This document shows positions 12,110 through 24,235 of a stretch of 64,000 nucleotides of DNA, piece by piece; the stretch's first letter is position 1; each line of letters starts with the position of its first letter. This DNA comes from Homalodisca vitripennis (lineage: Eukaryota; Arthropoda; Insecta; Hemiptera; Cicadellidae). A program made the translations under genes and the position numbers. The DNA lies in the NCBI RefSeq assembly GCF_021130785.1, contig NC_060210.1, positions 187,682,501 to 187,746,500 of the forward strand, in the 5' to 3' direction. Under the pieces are notes generated by a model that made no database searches, had not been told where the DNA came from, and saw only the letters and a list, made by a program, of their open reading frames with translations.

Positions 12110-12300
12110 TTAAAATTTTAACTACCAATTAATAAAAGGTGGAATATAACTAAGTCCTTCAAAAATGTTAACGTGCACCAAGTAGAAAAAATATATAGCA
12201 ATTTGCAATTATTTATAGAGATAAACAGCTTTATGTATTGTAATGTTAATGCTCTTTGCGGGAAATTGTAATTTCAATACGATGATCAGATGAATACATT
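12110..12300 (+). repeat. Dispersed repeat family R2, copy 2
   Basis: Partner of 10180-10400, with the TAATGCTCTTTGCGGGAAAT landmark near 12245. A less AT-rich patch follows (about 12320-12440) that I could not assign; it has no long ORF. Confidence 0.55.
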
Positions 12301-12440
12301 TTTGGTCTATCGGAAAAGCTATTTCCGCGTCGATTTCTCCTGGGAACCGCATGTTTCTGGCCAGCGGAATAACTCAGCAACCTGATTACGGCCGCCTAAC
12401 CTCTCTAACCACAAACGTACCCAGAAAACTCATTCACGCA

Positions 12441-13382
12441 ACGTACTTTTTAACTGCCCCTTAATGTTATGTTTTATGAACAAACTATTTAACACATTTT
12501 CTTAGTTTTTGGATTAAATAGTTGTGTGTATTCACAAAAGTTTTTTACTAATTCTACTATTAAGTTTATTTTTATACGCAATTTTGGTACGGAAATCATT
12601 AAGGTTATTGTAACCCTACGTTAAGATATTAAACAACTGTTTTATCATTGAACTGTTTCAAACCACTGGATCGTACAAACTTAATGCAAATTCAAAGTGA
12701 CTGTGTTATATAAAACAAAATATCCCTTCCGGAATAATAAAAAAATATATATATGTTACAGTAAGCTGATACATATAAATATGGCAGATGATACATTGGG
12801 AGCTTTTAACGGAAGTTCGTGGAAAGCTAAAGTAATTGTTTCGGTAGCGATATTGAAGAGAACTCCTTTGACATGAGCTTTTCAAAACTTTAATGTATAT
12901 TTGGTAGAATATTTTAAGCATTAGGACCGTTAAACAACTAAGCTTAAAACTGTTATTTGGGTTTCTGTGTTCGGAGCTTTCATCGAGATAAAAATCTTTT
13001 CAATTGTAAGGAGATATATCTCTGAACCTTTTTAATAAGTATTATATACTGTGCAATAACGAATATACCATATTTTACAAATTTAATTGATTCATATTTA
13101 AAAAAAATAGATACAATGGGACATCAAATAAAATATACATTAACTTTTAGTAATTTTTATTTTGTACGATACTGGTTTATAAACCGATGGTTATAAGAAT
13201 AAAGATGTAGTAGTGAGCATCTAAATTTTAGTCCCATAAAGCAATGCAATACTTTCATATTATGTTAGTCTTAGAACAACTGAGTAGGTTTTATTTTTAT
13301 CGTATATGTAAAGAGAATGTAAACGCTGATTCACATTTCTATATTTTTTTGGCTATTTTTAAAAGAGCCTCATATTATTACT
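12441..13382. other. AT-rich DNA, nothing recognised
   Basis: Short AT-biased frames only (for example 12706-12921 minus and 13244-13435 plus). The latter runs into the piggyBac end, so I do not regard it as coding. Confidence 0.5.
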
Positions 13383-14041
13383 TTAACCCTTCGACGCGTT
13401 TTGCCGTACCTAGTACGTGCGCACTGAGCGTTTGAGAACGCGTTTGCCGTGCCTGGTACGCGAAGCGATGTATCGACGATTTTCGGTTTTATTTGATGGT
13501 CACTCGAATATTGGCCTATCGAAAGTGATATTGATTTAAAGCTTATGAGTTAGCTATCGATATCAATAGTCATATGTTACTCAAAAAACAACTGACATCG
13601 GTAAAAAGAGATTATCTAGAATATGAGACGCAATTGAATCAGTCTGTTACTCGCTACTGAACGACGAACCAGTCCAGCCCGGTTCTTTGTTTAATCGCGA
13701 ATGTAGGGAGCTAATGTTATACAAGATGTTTGTTTTATGTGATATTGTCCAGTGTATTCTAGAAAGTGTAATTAATAATACTAAATATCGTTTTTAGTGG
13801 TTAGTTGCTGATGTAACAAGTATTTATGGTCATGAGTAAATCCAAGTTTCTCATCCAGATATATTTTTTTCGTTTTTTGTAGTGATAGTTTGCAAGTAAG
13901 CCTGAACCTAAAATGGCAACTTTGAATTGTTTGTTTAATTAATAACTGAACATTATGGTAAGGCCTAGTTCTCATTATTAATTTTACCAAATACCAATTT
14001 TTACTTTTAGTGTTGAAATAATACATATTCCCTCATACACA

Positions 14042-16069
14042 ATGGCAGGACCCAGTAGAGTTTAGTTACAAACAGTGAAATCGAGATAGGCTACTTGACA
14101 GTGACAGTGGATGACTGAGTCAACAGTTTAATGAACTGAAGCTGAGAATGTTTGCACAAAATTGGGAATTTGATCAAACCAATTTCGGTGGTTTAGCTTG
14201 TGTCTGTATTCCCCCCCTTTTTTTTTTTTTCTTCTTTTTTTGATAATGAGTTCCAGGATATTAGTAGGTGTTAGATAAATGAAGAAGTTGAGGATTTTGC
14301 AAATTTGGGGGGAGGAGATGGAAAATGCCAGTAGAACCTAGGCCTAGACAAATAAGGCGGAATTCCAGACATGCATTGTGGGAAACTATTGAACACTTAT
14401 AATTGGTATGAGAGAAAGTTTTTTATGTGACATGTGGCCCTAAAATGGAAACAAACAGCATTCTAGACACTTTTTTTATTCTATTTTATGACCAAACACT
14501 AATAGAACCTAATTGTGAATGAGAAACAAACAAGTACTGAGCTGAAACAAGAAAATAGCTTAAGAAAGGAATGAATTTTTTCCCGGGGGGGGGGGGGGGG
14601 GGTGGGGGGGGGGGTCGGTTTTCTTTTCTTCTCGACTATGTGAGAGTGCGGAGTCCATGCTCCAAGGGATGAAACTAAGAATGTACTACCTTAAGCATAT
14701 GTCCACATAGATAAATTGAGTGTTTGTAGTAACGAACCCTACAATAAGCGATCCCTATTTCCTCTAAAATAAATCAATCCATTTTATAAGAATCACAGGT
14801 TTATTTCTCAACCATAAATGTCCATGTGAACAGATTTTGAACATACACCTTTCCCAAATTTCTGCATTTTATAGCGATAACTCAGTTTGATCCATCAGGC
14901 AAGCACAAAAAAAACTCAAGAAAAATCTTTCCTAGTAATCTCAACTACTTGGAACAAAACAAATTTCAAGAAGCTTACCGAGCCTTTCACAAAATATTTC
15001 AATTGATGAATTCGTTGTTTTGTTATGGAAGGGCAGACTTGTCCATTTAGACAGTACATTCCGCTGAAAGGCTGCAAAGTTTGGGGTTGAAAACCTATGA
15101 GCTCTGCGAGTCATCAACTGGCTATACATGGAATGGTTTATTGTATATACAGGCATGATACAGTTGTTGGATTGTTCCCTCGTGACTCCAGAAGATGAAA
15201 AAAACAGAAGCTATCGTTTTAATGCTTAGTGTGAAAAGCTTCTCAACCAAGGTTATACACTTTGGATGGACAATTTTTTATAATGATCCTGAACATTGCT
15301 TAAATTTCTGAAAAGTGAAAAAAACTGATTGTGTAGGAAACCTTTGAGATTAGGAAGGAAATCTGTCCCCCAAAGACTTCAAAAACAAAACGAGTTATCA
15401 AAAGTGAGAAATACTAGTGGTTCACAGTGGGGATGTTTCCATCTTCAAATGGGCGCGATAAGCGGCATAGTTTTTTAAATAGCCTTATATCAACATACCA
15501 CAATATTGAAATGAAAAACTTGGTAGACAGTAGGTCAAATGTTGAAAATGCTGAAAACCTACAGTAGCGTTACAGATTACAACAGCAATATGGGATGTGT
15601 TTGATGTAAGGGATCAAATGATTGGAAGAATTATCCTATATGGAAAGAAAGCGATAACATAAAATGGTAATGTCCCAAAGTTTTATCAAAACGACTGGCT
15701 AAATAGTAACCCATAATGAACTGCTATATTTATATGGAAAGGCAAAAAATCCAAAAATAGACCATCTATACATTTAGGCTAGGCCTTATAAAAGAGATTT
15801 ATTGAACAATTCCAAGGAGGTGTTAAGAAAGCACCCATGCTATGGTAGAAACCATCAATTGAGCCATCACCTGCTCGACTAGTAAGAACCGGCACTTTAA
15901 TTGAACCGAAATAACCACCTTCTGGGTAAGAAGGCACAAACCACAAAGAACGATGTGTAGTTTTGTTCCAAACATGGCCAAAAGAAGTGGTAATAACAGT
16001 TTTCTGGTGCCCAGATTGCGAAGCAGGTCTCTGTGTGGGGGAATGTTTCAAAGGCAGTACCACACGTAA
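14042..16069 (+). pseudogene. Decayed piggyBac transposase
   Basis: The intact family protein cuts and pastes the element at TTAA through a DDD catalytic core. Here homology jumps between frames and is broken by stops. The N-terminus reads MAGPSR at 14042 and is followed by an acidic SEIE segment. About 15.0-15.15 kb shows IDE...KGR...KAAKFGV and LCESSTGYTWN segments. A second-aspartate segment LLNQGYTLWMDNF lies near 15.24-15.28 kb. A third-aspartate segment near 15.57 kb reads VTDYNSNMGCV, then a frameshift, then VDVRDQ. The end has the cysteine-rich C-terminal domain CPDCEAGLCVGECF, then a frameshift and QYHT before TAA at 16067. Length is about that of the family. Multiple stops and frameshifts mean no functional protein. 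The assignment is from motifs only. Confidence 0.82.
14585..14614 (+). repeat. Poly-G tract G18-T-G11
   Basis: Eighteen G, one T, then eleven G, inside the piggyBac remnant. It is capable in principle of G-quadruplex formation on the plus strand, and length errors are likely in such a tract. Confidence 0.9.
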
Positions 16070-16661
16070 AATCAACTTTGTTGAGGTAAAAATACTATTT
16101 TTTCCTTTGTTTGTAAAGATACATATAAAATTGTCCCATAAAACTTGTATTGTTTTATCATTTTCCAGGTTATGTTTGTCCTAAAAAAGTAAAAATATAA
16201 TGATCTATGTGTGTTTTTTATTTACATGCACAGCTTAAAAACATATCGGAAGTTGCAAAAATTTAAAGAAAAACTGCAGAAAAAACTCACGCAGTAAAGG
16301 GGGTATAGGTGCACACAAAAAAAAAAAAACGCGTCAGAAGGGTTAAAAGAAAAAATTAAATGCATTACTTTAGTAGAATGTCAATTATATCTTTAAAATC
16401 AGTCCACCCTCCGTAACGCTAACGATCTGTAAATAGGAGCATTAAAAGTACTTGAAGTTTAACATTGTTGTTATGGAAAACATTTAAGATTGTTTCACAA
16501 GAGCCGTGAAAAAAAGGGCTCCTTGATGTGCCTGAAAAAGAAGGACGGTAAAAACATCCCAGATATTGCTCGGCAGATACTGGGGAGAGCAAATTAAGCG
16601 TTAATGGCCTTCCTTTTGCGTTCATCTCCGTTTATCAAGACAAAATATTACAGAACTAAGT

Positions 16662-16760
16662 CCCCCCCCCCCCCCCCACCCCCCCCCCCCCCCACCCCCC
16701 CCCCCCCCCACCCCCCCCCCCCCCCACCCCCCCCCCCCCCCACCCCCCCCCCCCCCCACC
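16662..16760 (+). repeat. Perfect C15A minisatellite, 16-bp period
   Basis: A C tract is interrupted by single A bases at 16678, 16694, 16710, 16726, 16742 and 16758, exactly every 16 bases. The first C run is 16 long and the next five are 15. No other substitution is seen. The complementary strand is G15T repeats, so i-motif and G-quadruplex structures are plausible (inference). It lies about 320 bp beyond the right end of the piggyBac remnant. Confidence 0.96.
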
Positions 16761-17394
16761 CATGTTAATACAAGTATTGTTTCTATTTATGCTCTTCTTT
16801 GTTTGTGTTTGTTTTAATTTTAATTTTTATCAAATACAGTAAAATGCTATCATTACGGCACTTTAGGTGTGTTACCTGAAAAGCTAAGAAGTTATAATTC
16901 CTCTACATTGGCTTACAATTGTTAAAATTGTCACAAAAATCTAAAGGGTTTCAATAATATATTGTTAGATAAAATTACATGAAAACTCAGATGTACTATT
17001 AAAACATAGTTAGGGTGGACCTCAGGATCCAATTTTCAAACTTTAATCTAAAATGGATCAAGGGATTGGAATATGCTTTTATGGCTAACACTTCTGCAAA
17101 GTAAAACATTTATTACATAAAATTAAAATCATACAACTAATCATAAATCATAAAATGGGTAACTGCTAGGTTTTTATACATGTAAAACTAGGAACAATAT
17201 CTGGCACGGGCTGTAGAGTGGAATGGAGCAGATACTTTTGGTAAGGGTTACCATTGTTAATGGTTTGTTTGCGAATCTCACTTACATAGTGTACCTAGTG
17301 TAATACAATACAGTAAACAATTTCTTCTTAAATATGTCTCTTTATGGTTAATCATAAGTGAGGAGAGCAGGTCTGATTTCCTTAATTGTACATG
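16761..17394. other. AT-rich DNA, nothing recognised
   Basis: No ORF or clear repeat between the C15A repeat and duplicated locus A. Confidence 0.45.
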
Positions 17395-18435
17395 AAATAA
17401 AAGACATTTTGCATTCCATGTGCCTGTCTGTGTGATTATTCTTTAATCTTGGTGCACAGAGTTATGTTGGTCTAAAAGGAAGAAGTTTATTGTTTTTATG
17501 TTAAAATATAAATTAGTCACACGGCAGCAGTATTGTAAGTAACGCCGTTAAGAAATGCCGGGAATACTTTAAATTCTAAAGAAACTGTTTAAGAACCGGT
17601 ATTCAAAGGACGTCTCGTTTTATTGTTTAAGAAATTGTATGTGTCAAGTCTTTCCTCAGAAGATGCTTTAAGAGAATCCATTGATAACAAGATATCAGAG
17701 TTGAGTATTAGTGGAGAGCTCATCTGTCACAATATCTCTAGCAGCTGCCAGACGTCACAATCGCAGAGTAATCTGTCACAGAGCACGTCTTACTGTGTTG
17801 GTAAAAGGAATCACTACAAAGTAAAACTATTTTGTATAAAACACACTATAATTTATTTATTGTTATATATAGAACCAAACTCAAGTCGAGTTATATTTCG
17901 TAGTATTATGTTTTAAACTATTGCCACATTCTTTGGTAGAATTCATGGCAAAATTATATTTTGATGGTTTATTAAATGTGGTATTCTAAAGAGTTTTTTC
18001 ATTTTCTCATTAGGCACACAACTGAATACACTAAGATATTTTAGAGCTATCCTAATGCCATGTGTGCTGAAGGACCTAGTTTGAACGTTTAAATAGATTC
18101 AACCCTACACGCCATAGCTATTTGTAAGAAACACTTGTTTCCTCCATCGTGCTTAGACATCGTATCACCAAACAAAAAATCGTAAGAAATTATTGTGCAA
18201 TCAGTTGTGCACCTGATGAGACAATTACATTACTTCTTCTCCTCATATTACAATGTGTGACTACTGGGTAAACCAGAGAGAAATTTTTTCTAGTCTATAA
18301 GTCTCCGATGTGGAAACGGTATTAACAGCTTGTTTTGAATATCGCCATTTTTATATCTTAAACGGACGTAGACTCTAAATTCTAGGAGTCAATTCTGAAA
18401 GTGTCACGCTGCAGTAAGAAAAGGTGAAATGGAAC
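17395..18435 (+). repeat. Duplicated locus, copy A, left part
   Basis: It aligns with 30743-31735 throughout. Landmarks are TTTTGCATTCCATGTGCCTG (copy B has C for the second-last G-T step), GTCTGTGTGA, AAGTAACGCC, AGAAATGCCG, TATTCAAAGGACGTCT, TGTCACAATATCTCTA, ATTCAACCCT, CCATAGCTAT and ACGTGGACTCTA-like GACGTAGACTCTAAATTCTA. Similarity extends beyond the exon-like block at 17660-17800, so a segment, not just an exon, was copied. The corresponding right part is 21780-22035. Confidence 0.75.
17660..17800 (+). CDS. Candidate internal exon of an unrecognised gene, copy A
   Basis: A strong acceptor (TCTTTCCTCAG, ending 17659) precedes a 141-nt block that is open in one frame. It is followed by a donor-like GTAAAAG at 17801. 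The frame begins at GAT (17662), giving a Ser/Gln-rich peptide with SISGELICHNISSSCQTSQS in the middle, and leaves one base over (phase 1). The next exon-like block, 21804-21935, starts with the two bases that complete this codon and stays open for 29 more codons. No domain is recognised. The matching region in copy B (about 31035-31110) is disrupted by stops. It may be an old gene fragment or a spliced transposon relic. Confidence 0.33.
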
Positions 18436-21400
18436 TAAACTCATATACACCCTTTTTGTTGTTTCCTGCTTATAATTAATTTTTCAGAAATATAAAAATA
18501 TGCTGCGTAGTTTATGACTTTAAAGAAAAGGATATTCCTCAAATAAATGTATTTCTTAAAAAACAACTATATATTTATATGATATGTTATAATTAAAATG
18601 GGAAAATATTGTAGCTTGCAAAAATATTACCATTTCGAAAACGTATGATGTTTAATCTTTATTAAATATTACCAAAATATATTTATCTAATACAAATTTT
18701 AATTTTATAATTTAATTTGTTCTAGAGATATCTCGCAGACAGAGGAACATAAGATAGCCCCTTTAAGCCCATGACTTTCAGTTCATATAGGAATTCAATA
18801 ACGCTTACCTAAAAACAATTTTGAATCATAAAATTAAATATTTATAAAAGGTTACATTCTTTAATTTAAAATTTAAAAACATAATTGCTTATGAAATTGT
18901 GACATGACAGCTTAGCAACTGGAAGCAAATAACTTCTTTCAATTAATGTATCAACTATTGATATATTATTATTGATGTCATTTTATTGTGTTGTTAAGAG
19001 CAATTAAATTCGTAAGAAATTGTGAATAAACAATTGATTTCCTAGTATTAACTTAATGATTGAATCTAATTTTGTTCAAACTAAAGCTGAACAAGTAAAG
19101 GAATGAATTTCAAGTATGTCATAGTTTCAATAAACGCGTGGAAAATACCCTTGTTCCTAAAAACATTGAAGGAAGTATTTTAATATGCATGAAAATCTAC
19201 TAAATGTGTTTACCAAATGAGTCCTTTGTAAGAAATCTAAATAAATGTAATTAGCAGACTAATTTTTGTCGTCTGTCGTCATTATAAAACGTTCATGGAA
19301 GTTAATTTTAATGACATCATTAGGGAAAATGTCCTCATAAATGATGCGGAAAGTCGTGACTTTAAAACAGTTGCCTGACGATAGACTGAAAAAGCATATT
19401 TTAAAGAAGTGTAGTGCATTATTATATGCATGAATCATGTGTTACCTAAATTTCCATGCAATACCAGTGATATATTGTTTTTATTTCTTAATATTACAAG
19501 CTGTTTGTTATTTTTTCCCACATAATTGTTGAAAACACACTTAAAATGTTATATTAATGGTAATAGTAACATTATCTGGTCGGAACATGTTTAACTTTCC
19601 CTTTTTCCTTATGTGTCTCATAATGCAGTTCATGTAAGCTCATCAAACTTCATATATTTCCTTCAGCTTTAGATGATATCATTAAAACTTCCACTGATAT
19701 AGATCAACGGAACGGAATACCACTTAAACTCGTAGACAGCTGCAAAAAATTCAGTTAGAAATTTACAATAATATGCATATACTCAAAGAAATATATGTAA
19801 AAAATTGCAAAAAAGCTCTGAAGTATTAATTTATGAACCTGCATCAATTTTCTATGATTTAATGACAATATTTAATATTATTATATATTTAAAAGTCAAA
19901 ATTTACATGTGTGTACGTAACAAAAAAAACAAACATTTTCCTTTGTAAAATATTAGGTGGCGCAATAAAACTTACTATTCCGTTATTCTGTGAAATGTGA
20001 TACTGAGCTGTAAAATAGTTCTACACTCATCGTCATGAAGCACATGTAGAGTTCAGACAATGGCGTACAACGTAATATTGTGTTAACACGAATGTATTAC
20101 ACAACTTTAATATCTTTTAGAAACCTAAACCTCTTTTACTTAACACCTGTATTACAACTTCCAGCACCAATTTTTTACAATCAATACTATTATATAAACG
20201 TTCTTCAAGGATGCTGTAAAAAACTTTAACATTTTCTCTATAAAAAAACCTGATTTTTCAGTTAATACGTCAGACAGAATTTGCCCAAAGTAGATCATTC
20301 TTCAAACGAATATTTTAAATATGTCAAATGAGATATTTTACAAATGCTATTTACCTTCACTACTACACAGCCCTATAGCTACAAATTTATAAGCATAGAT
20401 TTCAGCGACTGTTATAAATGTAATACTACTTCCCTTAATTAATGAGTAATCCGGTGTAGATTATCTTCATACTCAAAAATATATCCAGTCTACGATATAT
20501 GAAAACATTTTCTAAGTATAGCGCTTTGAAGGAATATACCTATTCTCGATATTTGCCACGCTTTAATGATATAACAAATAATTAACACTATATTTCTAGA
20601 TCTGCAATCCAATCTCCTCCTCGGAAGAATAAATAACCTGAAACATAACTTCATCACTTTGGTTAAAGTAAACAAATTATACTAAAGCGTTGAGACACGT
20701 GTTGGTCAGGAATCATAAGAAACGTGTTGTGTGTCAACTCCAAGCTCACTAACAAGCACCTAATAAAACCAAAGAGTAATCATTAAAATAAACTGTTAAG
20801 TTGTATGTTTTTTACGGAAATATTATGACCTGAGCTATGTTATCTTGTAGTCTGATTCTTATATCGTGTGAAATAAACATCAAACAGATATGAATTTGTA
20901 AAGTTTTACTTTAAAGCTTATTTCTAGTTGCTATCAATAGCTTGCCAAGGAGAATATGATGAGATCCTTATTTATGTCACTTATTTTATATTATTAAATT
21001 TTGATTAATATTATTTATACTTTATCTGATTTGACAGTGAAACATTTGCTGTAGAATTCAAACTGAATAACCATGATTATAAAGTTCATATTTGTCATGT
21101 ATAATAACAGAACTGCTGTTAATGGATTATCTGATATTATGACTTCAAAATACAAATTACAGAAGTGTAACTCAACGAAACGATCTATGAGACACCCTCT
21201 ATTTATATTGAAACCGAAAAAAATCTTTGTGCCAGTCCATACAATAAGTATTGCGAAGATTGGTCAAATTGAAAGCAATTATAATAAAAAAACATGAGGT
21301 ACAAGTCTTAGAAGCACTAATAAACATCGGTAATAGCGACCTCAATAATACTAACCAATCACAGGTGACTTGTATGTAATAAGCCTTGATAAGTCTTGAC

Positions 21401-21779
21401 TAAGTATGACGCAATTGTGTTATTGCGGGAATATCTTCTTCAAGCGCATGTAGTCCTAAATTTTCTGACTCTCGCATATACACGTTATGTACTCTATGAC
21501 ACTAAATAATATTATTTTAACATAATCTTTAAGGACATAGTATATGTAACGAAAATTTCAAAACATCCCTTAGCCTTTATAGCCTTTAAAAATGTTAAGA
21601 ACTGCAGACATCAATTATATCTCATCTCATCTTCATACAATACAAATTATTCTTATATATGAAAAAAACTGTGACTTAAATTTTTTAGTATAGTTCCAGA
21701 TATCTTTTATAATATGCTTGATCATGTTAACCAATTTCGAGAATTGTAATCAATTATAGTATTTATTATTTTGGAAATA
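18436..21779. other. AT-rich DNA, insertion relative to copy B; no supported gene
   Basis: Copy A has about 3.3 kb between its two homologous parts, whereas copy B has about 0.4 kb. I saw no terminal repeats, transposase or coding exon in it. Short frames at 20490-20675 (minus) and 21073-21297 (plus) have no recognisable content. Confidence 0.45.
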
Positions 21780-21803
21780 AAATCTTTTACTGTTTGTTTC
21801 CAG

Positions 21804-21935
21804 ACCAGATAATTACGTTAATGAACTCTACTTTGTCCGAAAAGGGAGATCTTCACCAAGAACGAAGGAGAAAACAGTCAAATAAGTCTGCCTGAAACAC
21901 GTACAAGAGATAACGAACCGACCTCAACTCTTCAG
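21804..21935 (+). CDS. Candidate exon, copy A, with in-frame stop
   Basis: Acceptor TGTTTGTTTCCAG (to 21803) and donor CAG|GTAAAC (21936) enclose 132 nt. In the frame compatible with the upstream candidate exon it encodes QIITLMNSTLSEKGDLHQER and then a Lys/Arg-rich end, with TGA at 21893. The counterpart at 32154-32274 has the same splice sites and is open to its end in the same frame. Small indels separate the two, so copy A either ends here as a C-terminus or is frameshifted relative to B. Function unknown. Confidence 0.33.
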
Positions 21936-22035
21936 GTAAACCGAGTCCTCTTTTAGTTAAGTTAGTCTTTCAATTAACAGTCCAGTTGGTACCCTGACTG
22001 ATTTGTCAACTCCTTGGTGTTTTAATATCTTAAAT
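21936..22035 (+). repeat. Duplicated locus, copy A, downstream flank
   Basis: Continues the homology of the exon-like block with 32275-32350, sharing GTAAACCGAGT, GTTAGTCTTTCAATTAACAG-like sequence, AACAGTCCAGTT and CAACTCCTT/GAACTCCTT. Confidence 0.6.
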
Positions 22036-22139
22036 AAAGAGTCTATAAACTAATATCTCTGTAAAGGTACAACTAATGCTAAATAATTTATTGAGATAGT
22101 TTAAAAATGTATTTACGCTGCTTATATCTCCTTGTGGGC

Positions 22140-22300
22140 GGACAATGAAGTGCTATACATTATTATTGAGCCTAGTGTTCATCATATAGAAATTAAGCTT
22201 CACAATTACAAGCCTATGTGTCAGTTCGATTTTAGAATATCTTGAGGACAGACAGACAGACAGAAATTACAGTTTTCCAGTTAGATTAGTAATTACACGA
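22140..22300 (+). repeat. Dispersed CAGACAGA-type repeat, partial copy
   Basis: Contains ATATCTTGAGGACAGACAGA, two further CAGA units and AGAAATTACAG. It belongs with the copies near 23.1, 24.1, 32.9 and 46.7 kb, which share an order of segments ending in a (CAGA)n tract. Confidence 0.5.
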
Positions 22301-22364
22301 AGTCATCTAATAAATATTTGAGATTTTAAAAAGTCTCACATCCAGATTTGTTGAAGAAGCACAA

Positions 22365-22440
22365 CACACACACACACACATATATTTCATATGTGTAACA
22401 TATATGTATATATATTTATATATATGTTAATTAAATGCCA
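22365..22440. repeat. Short CA/TA microsatellite cluster
   Basis: ACACACACACACACA is followed by ATATAT-type stretches. Low complexity. Confidence 0.8.
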
Positions 22441-23039
22441 TTATATAATAACGTATAAATAATGTTCTTTAAACCAAGAATTGCTTACTTCCGAAAAACA
22501 ATAGGCTATTGTTTTAAGCCATTTAATTACAAATGACAGTAGCTTTTGGATGGAGTTTTCTGAATAGCCTTTTTTAAATTAAATATAGCCTACATTGAAG
22601 AAAGTGGTCCTTTCTTCACCCTGTCTGAAACAGGCTTGTTTAAATGGGTTCTTTAGAAACGTAGCAAGCGTCTCTGAATGTGTTTACAAACACTTAGTGT
22701 TGTGGTAACTTCCTTTGGAGGAAATTAATGGAATGGTTCAAATTTATATTCCGGTATCTCGTCATGCAGATGTAACAATTCGTTTCTAAAGGTATTTAGT
22801 GAATTATGTGTGGATGTTTTATACACATCTTTGCCTGATTTCAATTTAAATTTTTGGCGTGATAAATATTTTTTAATGACTATTCTTCCTAATATTGCAT
22901 TGAACACACATACTTAACCAACATTAGGGTAACATCAAAGAAATATTATGTGTCACAACAACCATGCATGTTTTGACATGTTACCTTAAATAGTGGTTTG
23001 TTACGCTAGGAGTATAAAACATAGGTTAATGTAATATTG

Positions 23040-23230
23040 TTTGTCAATGTTCAGCCAAATCCCATAAAGAGACATGTAAATGATCAATCTCTACGTTGTT
23101 TGTGTGGAATTCTCGCAATTCAAATCTATACGTCACTTAGTTTTCGAGATTTTTTAGGACGAATAGACAGACTAGCAGAAATTACCCAGCTCATTCGGTG
23201 ATTGGCTTCGCTAACGCTCTGACAGTTGTT
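23040..23230 (+). repeat. Dispersed CAGACAGA-type repeat, copy
   Basis: The order of landmarks is GTTCAGCCAAATCCCATA, GAGACATG, then TTAGTTTTCGAGAT, AGACAGACTAGCAGAAATTA and GGCTTCGCTAACGCTCTGA. The same order is found at 24020-24235, which defines a family consensus. Confidence 0.6.
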
Positions 23231-24019
23231 ACTTATGTTTCGCTTTGTATTCCTCTTTAAAAAAATTAAACTGTAATTACTCTTTTAGCTTGATATTTTT
23301 TTAACTTTGTTTCCGGATATTTTACTATAATAAGTATAATATAATTTCAGCATAAACATTTTTATAATTTTGACAAGGCACAAGTGAAATTGTAAATATT
23401 TGTTCAACATTTTATACTTAACTAATATATTACTTAAGGGAACTTAAAGGAAATCTAGATACTGCGTAAAGACAACTCACTGTCAAAGGGCGGAGTTTTA
23501 TCTGTAATATATACAATTCTATGAATGTCTATTCCAGTACCGTTCGTCAGGCTATTTTATGTGATGCTAAGAATATAAATTTAGCCCTTCAAAATAAATT
23601 TTAAAAATCTGGATTAGAAAGCAGGTCTATGCTAATATGAACGGAAACTAACGGAAAGACATAGCTACTATCTCAAAATCTTTAGTTTTTCCTAACACTA
23701 AGCCACAATAAAAAAGATAGCTCAGGATTTAGAGTTCAAATTTTAGATTTGATCATCTGAGGAGAACCCAGAATTTGGGACAGGAAAAAAACTTTACAGG
23801 TGTTTCAGTTTCTCAAGATTTCTATTGAAAATTAAATTTTTAGTTCACTTCCTGAGACATGGTTCCCGTTTTATTTGCAGGTAATTAAAGTTGATAGTCT
23901 GAAAGTCTCCTTTCTAAAACATTTTTAAAACATACATCAGATAATTACACTAAAATATGCTAAAATACGTTTCTTTTCATGTTTTCTTCTCATTATCATC
24001 GTATTTTCACTAGGACCAA

Positions 24020-24235
24020 TGTAAAAATGTTCGCTAATGTTTGGGTCAGCCAAATCCTATGTTGTAACATGGACCACCATAGAACTCGAAATTCTTCTTT
24101 TCGAAATGAAGTTTCATGTCAGATTTCACATCTATTTGTCAGACATTGATATATACAGACAGACAGACAAATGTATTTTGCTCAGTCCTCATGTGATAGG
24201 TTTCCCTAATGCTTAGCCAATGAGAGTTTCGTTGA
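24020..24235 (+). repeat. Dispersed CAGACAGA-type repeat, best copy
   Basis: Carries TTCGCTAATGTTTGGGTCAG, CCAAATCCTATG, ACATGGACCACCATAGAACT, TTTCATGTCAGATTTCA, CAGACAGACAGACAAAT, CAGTCCTCATGTGATAGG and CTAATGCTTAGCCAATGAGA. It gives the fullest view of the family, and no ORF is present. Confidence 0.6.

Larger units (their letters stand above)
13387..16342 (+). mobile_element. piggyBac-like DNA transposon, 2956 bp, inactive
   Basis: The left end CCCTTCGACGCGTTTT (13387-13402) is the inverse of the right end, which reads CCCTTCTGACGCGTTTT on the minus strand (16342 down to 16326). Both ends abut TTAA (13383-13386 and 16343-16346), the duplicated target site characteristic of piggyBac. The interior carries a decayed plus-strand piggyBac transposase. 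Near the left end a 27-28-bp sequence beginning ACGCGTTT is repeated in direct orientation at 13394-13421 and 13438-13464. Each copy is bounded by CGCGT/ACGCG-like arms and could bind transposase (inference). A G18-T-G11 tract lies inside. Confidence 0.88.

Noticed and set aside
17201..17215. CTGGCACGGGCT near 17.2 kb as another minisatellite unit
   Set aside because: Only a dozen bases match the 43-bp unit and the flanks do not. Likely coincidence.
18205..18250. CCTGATGAGAC as a hammerhead core
   Set aside because: No GAAAC box or supporting stem follows within a suitable distance.
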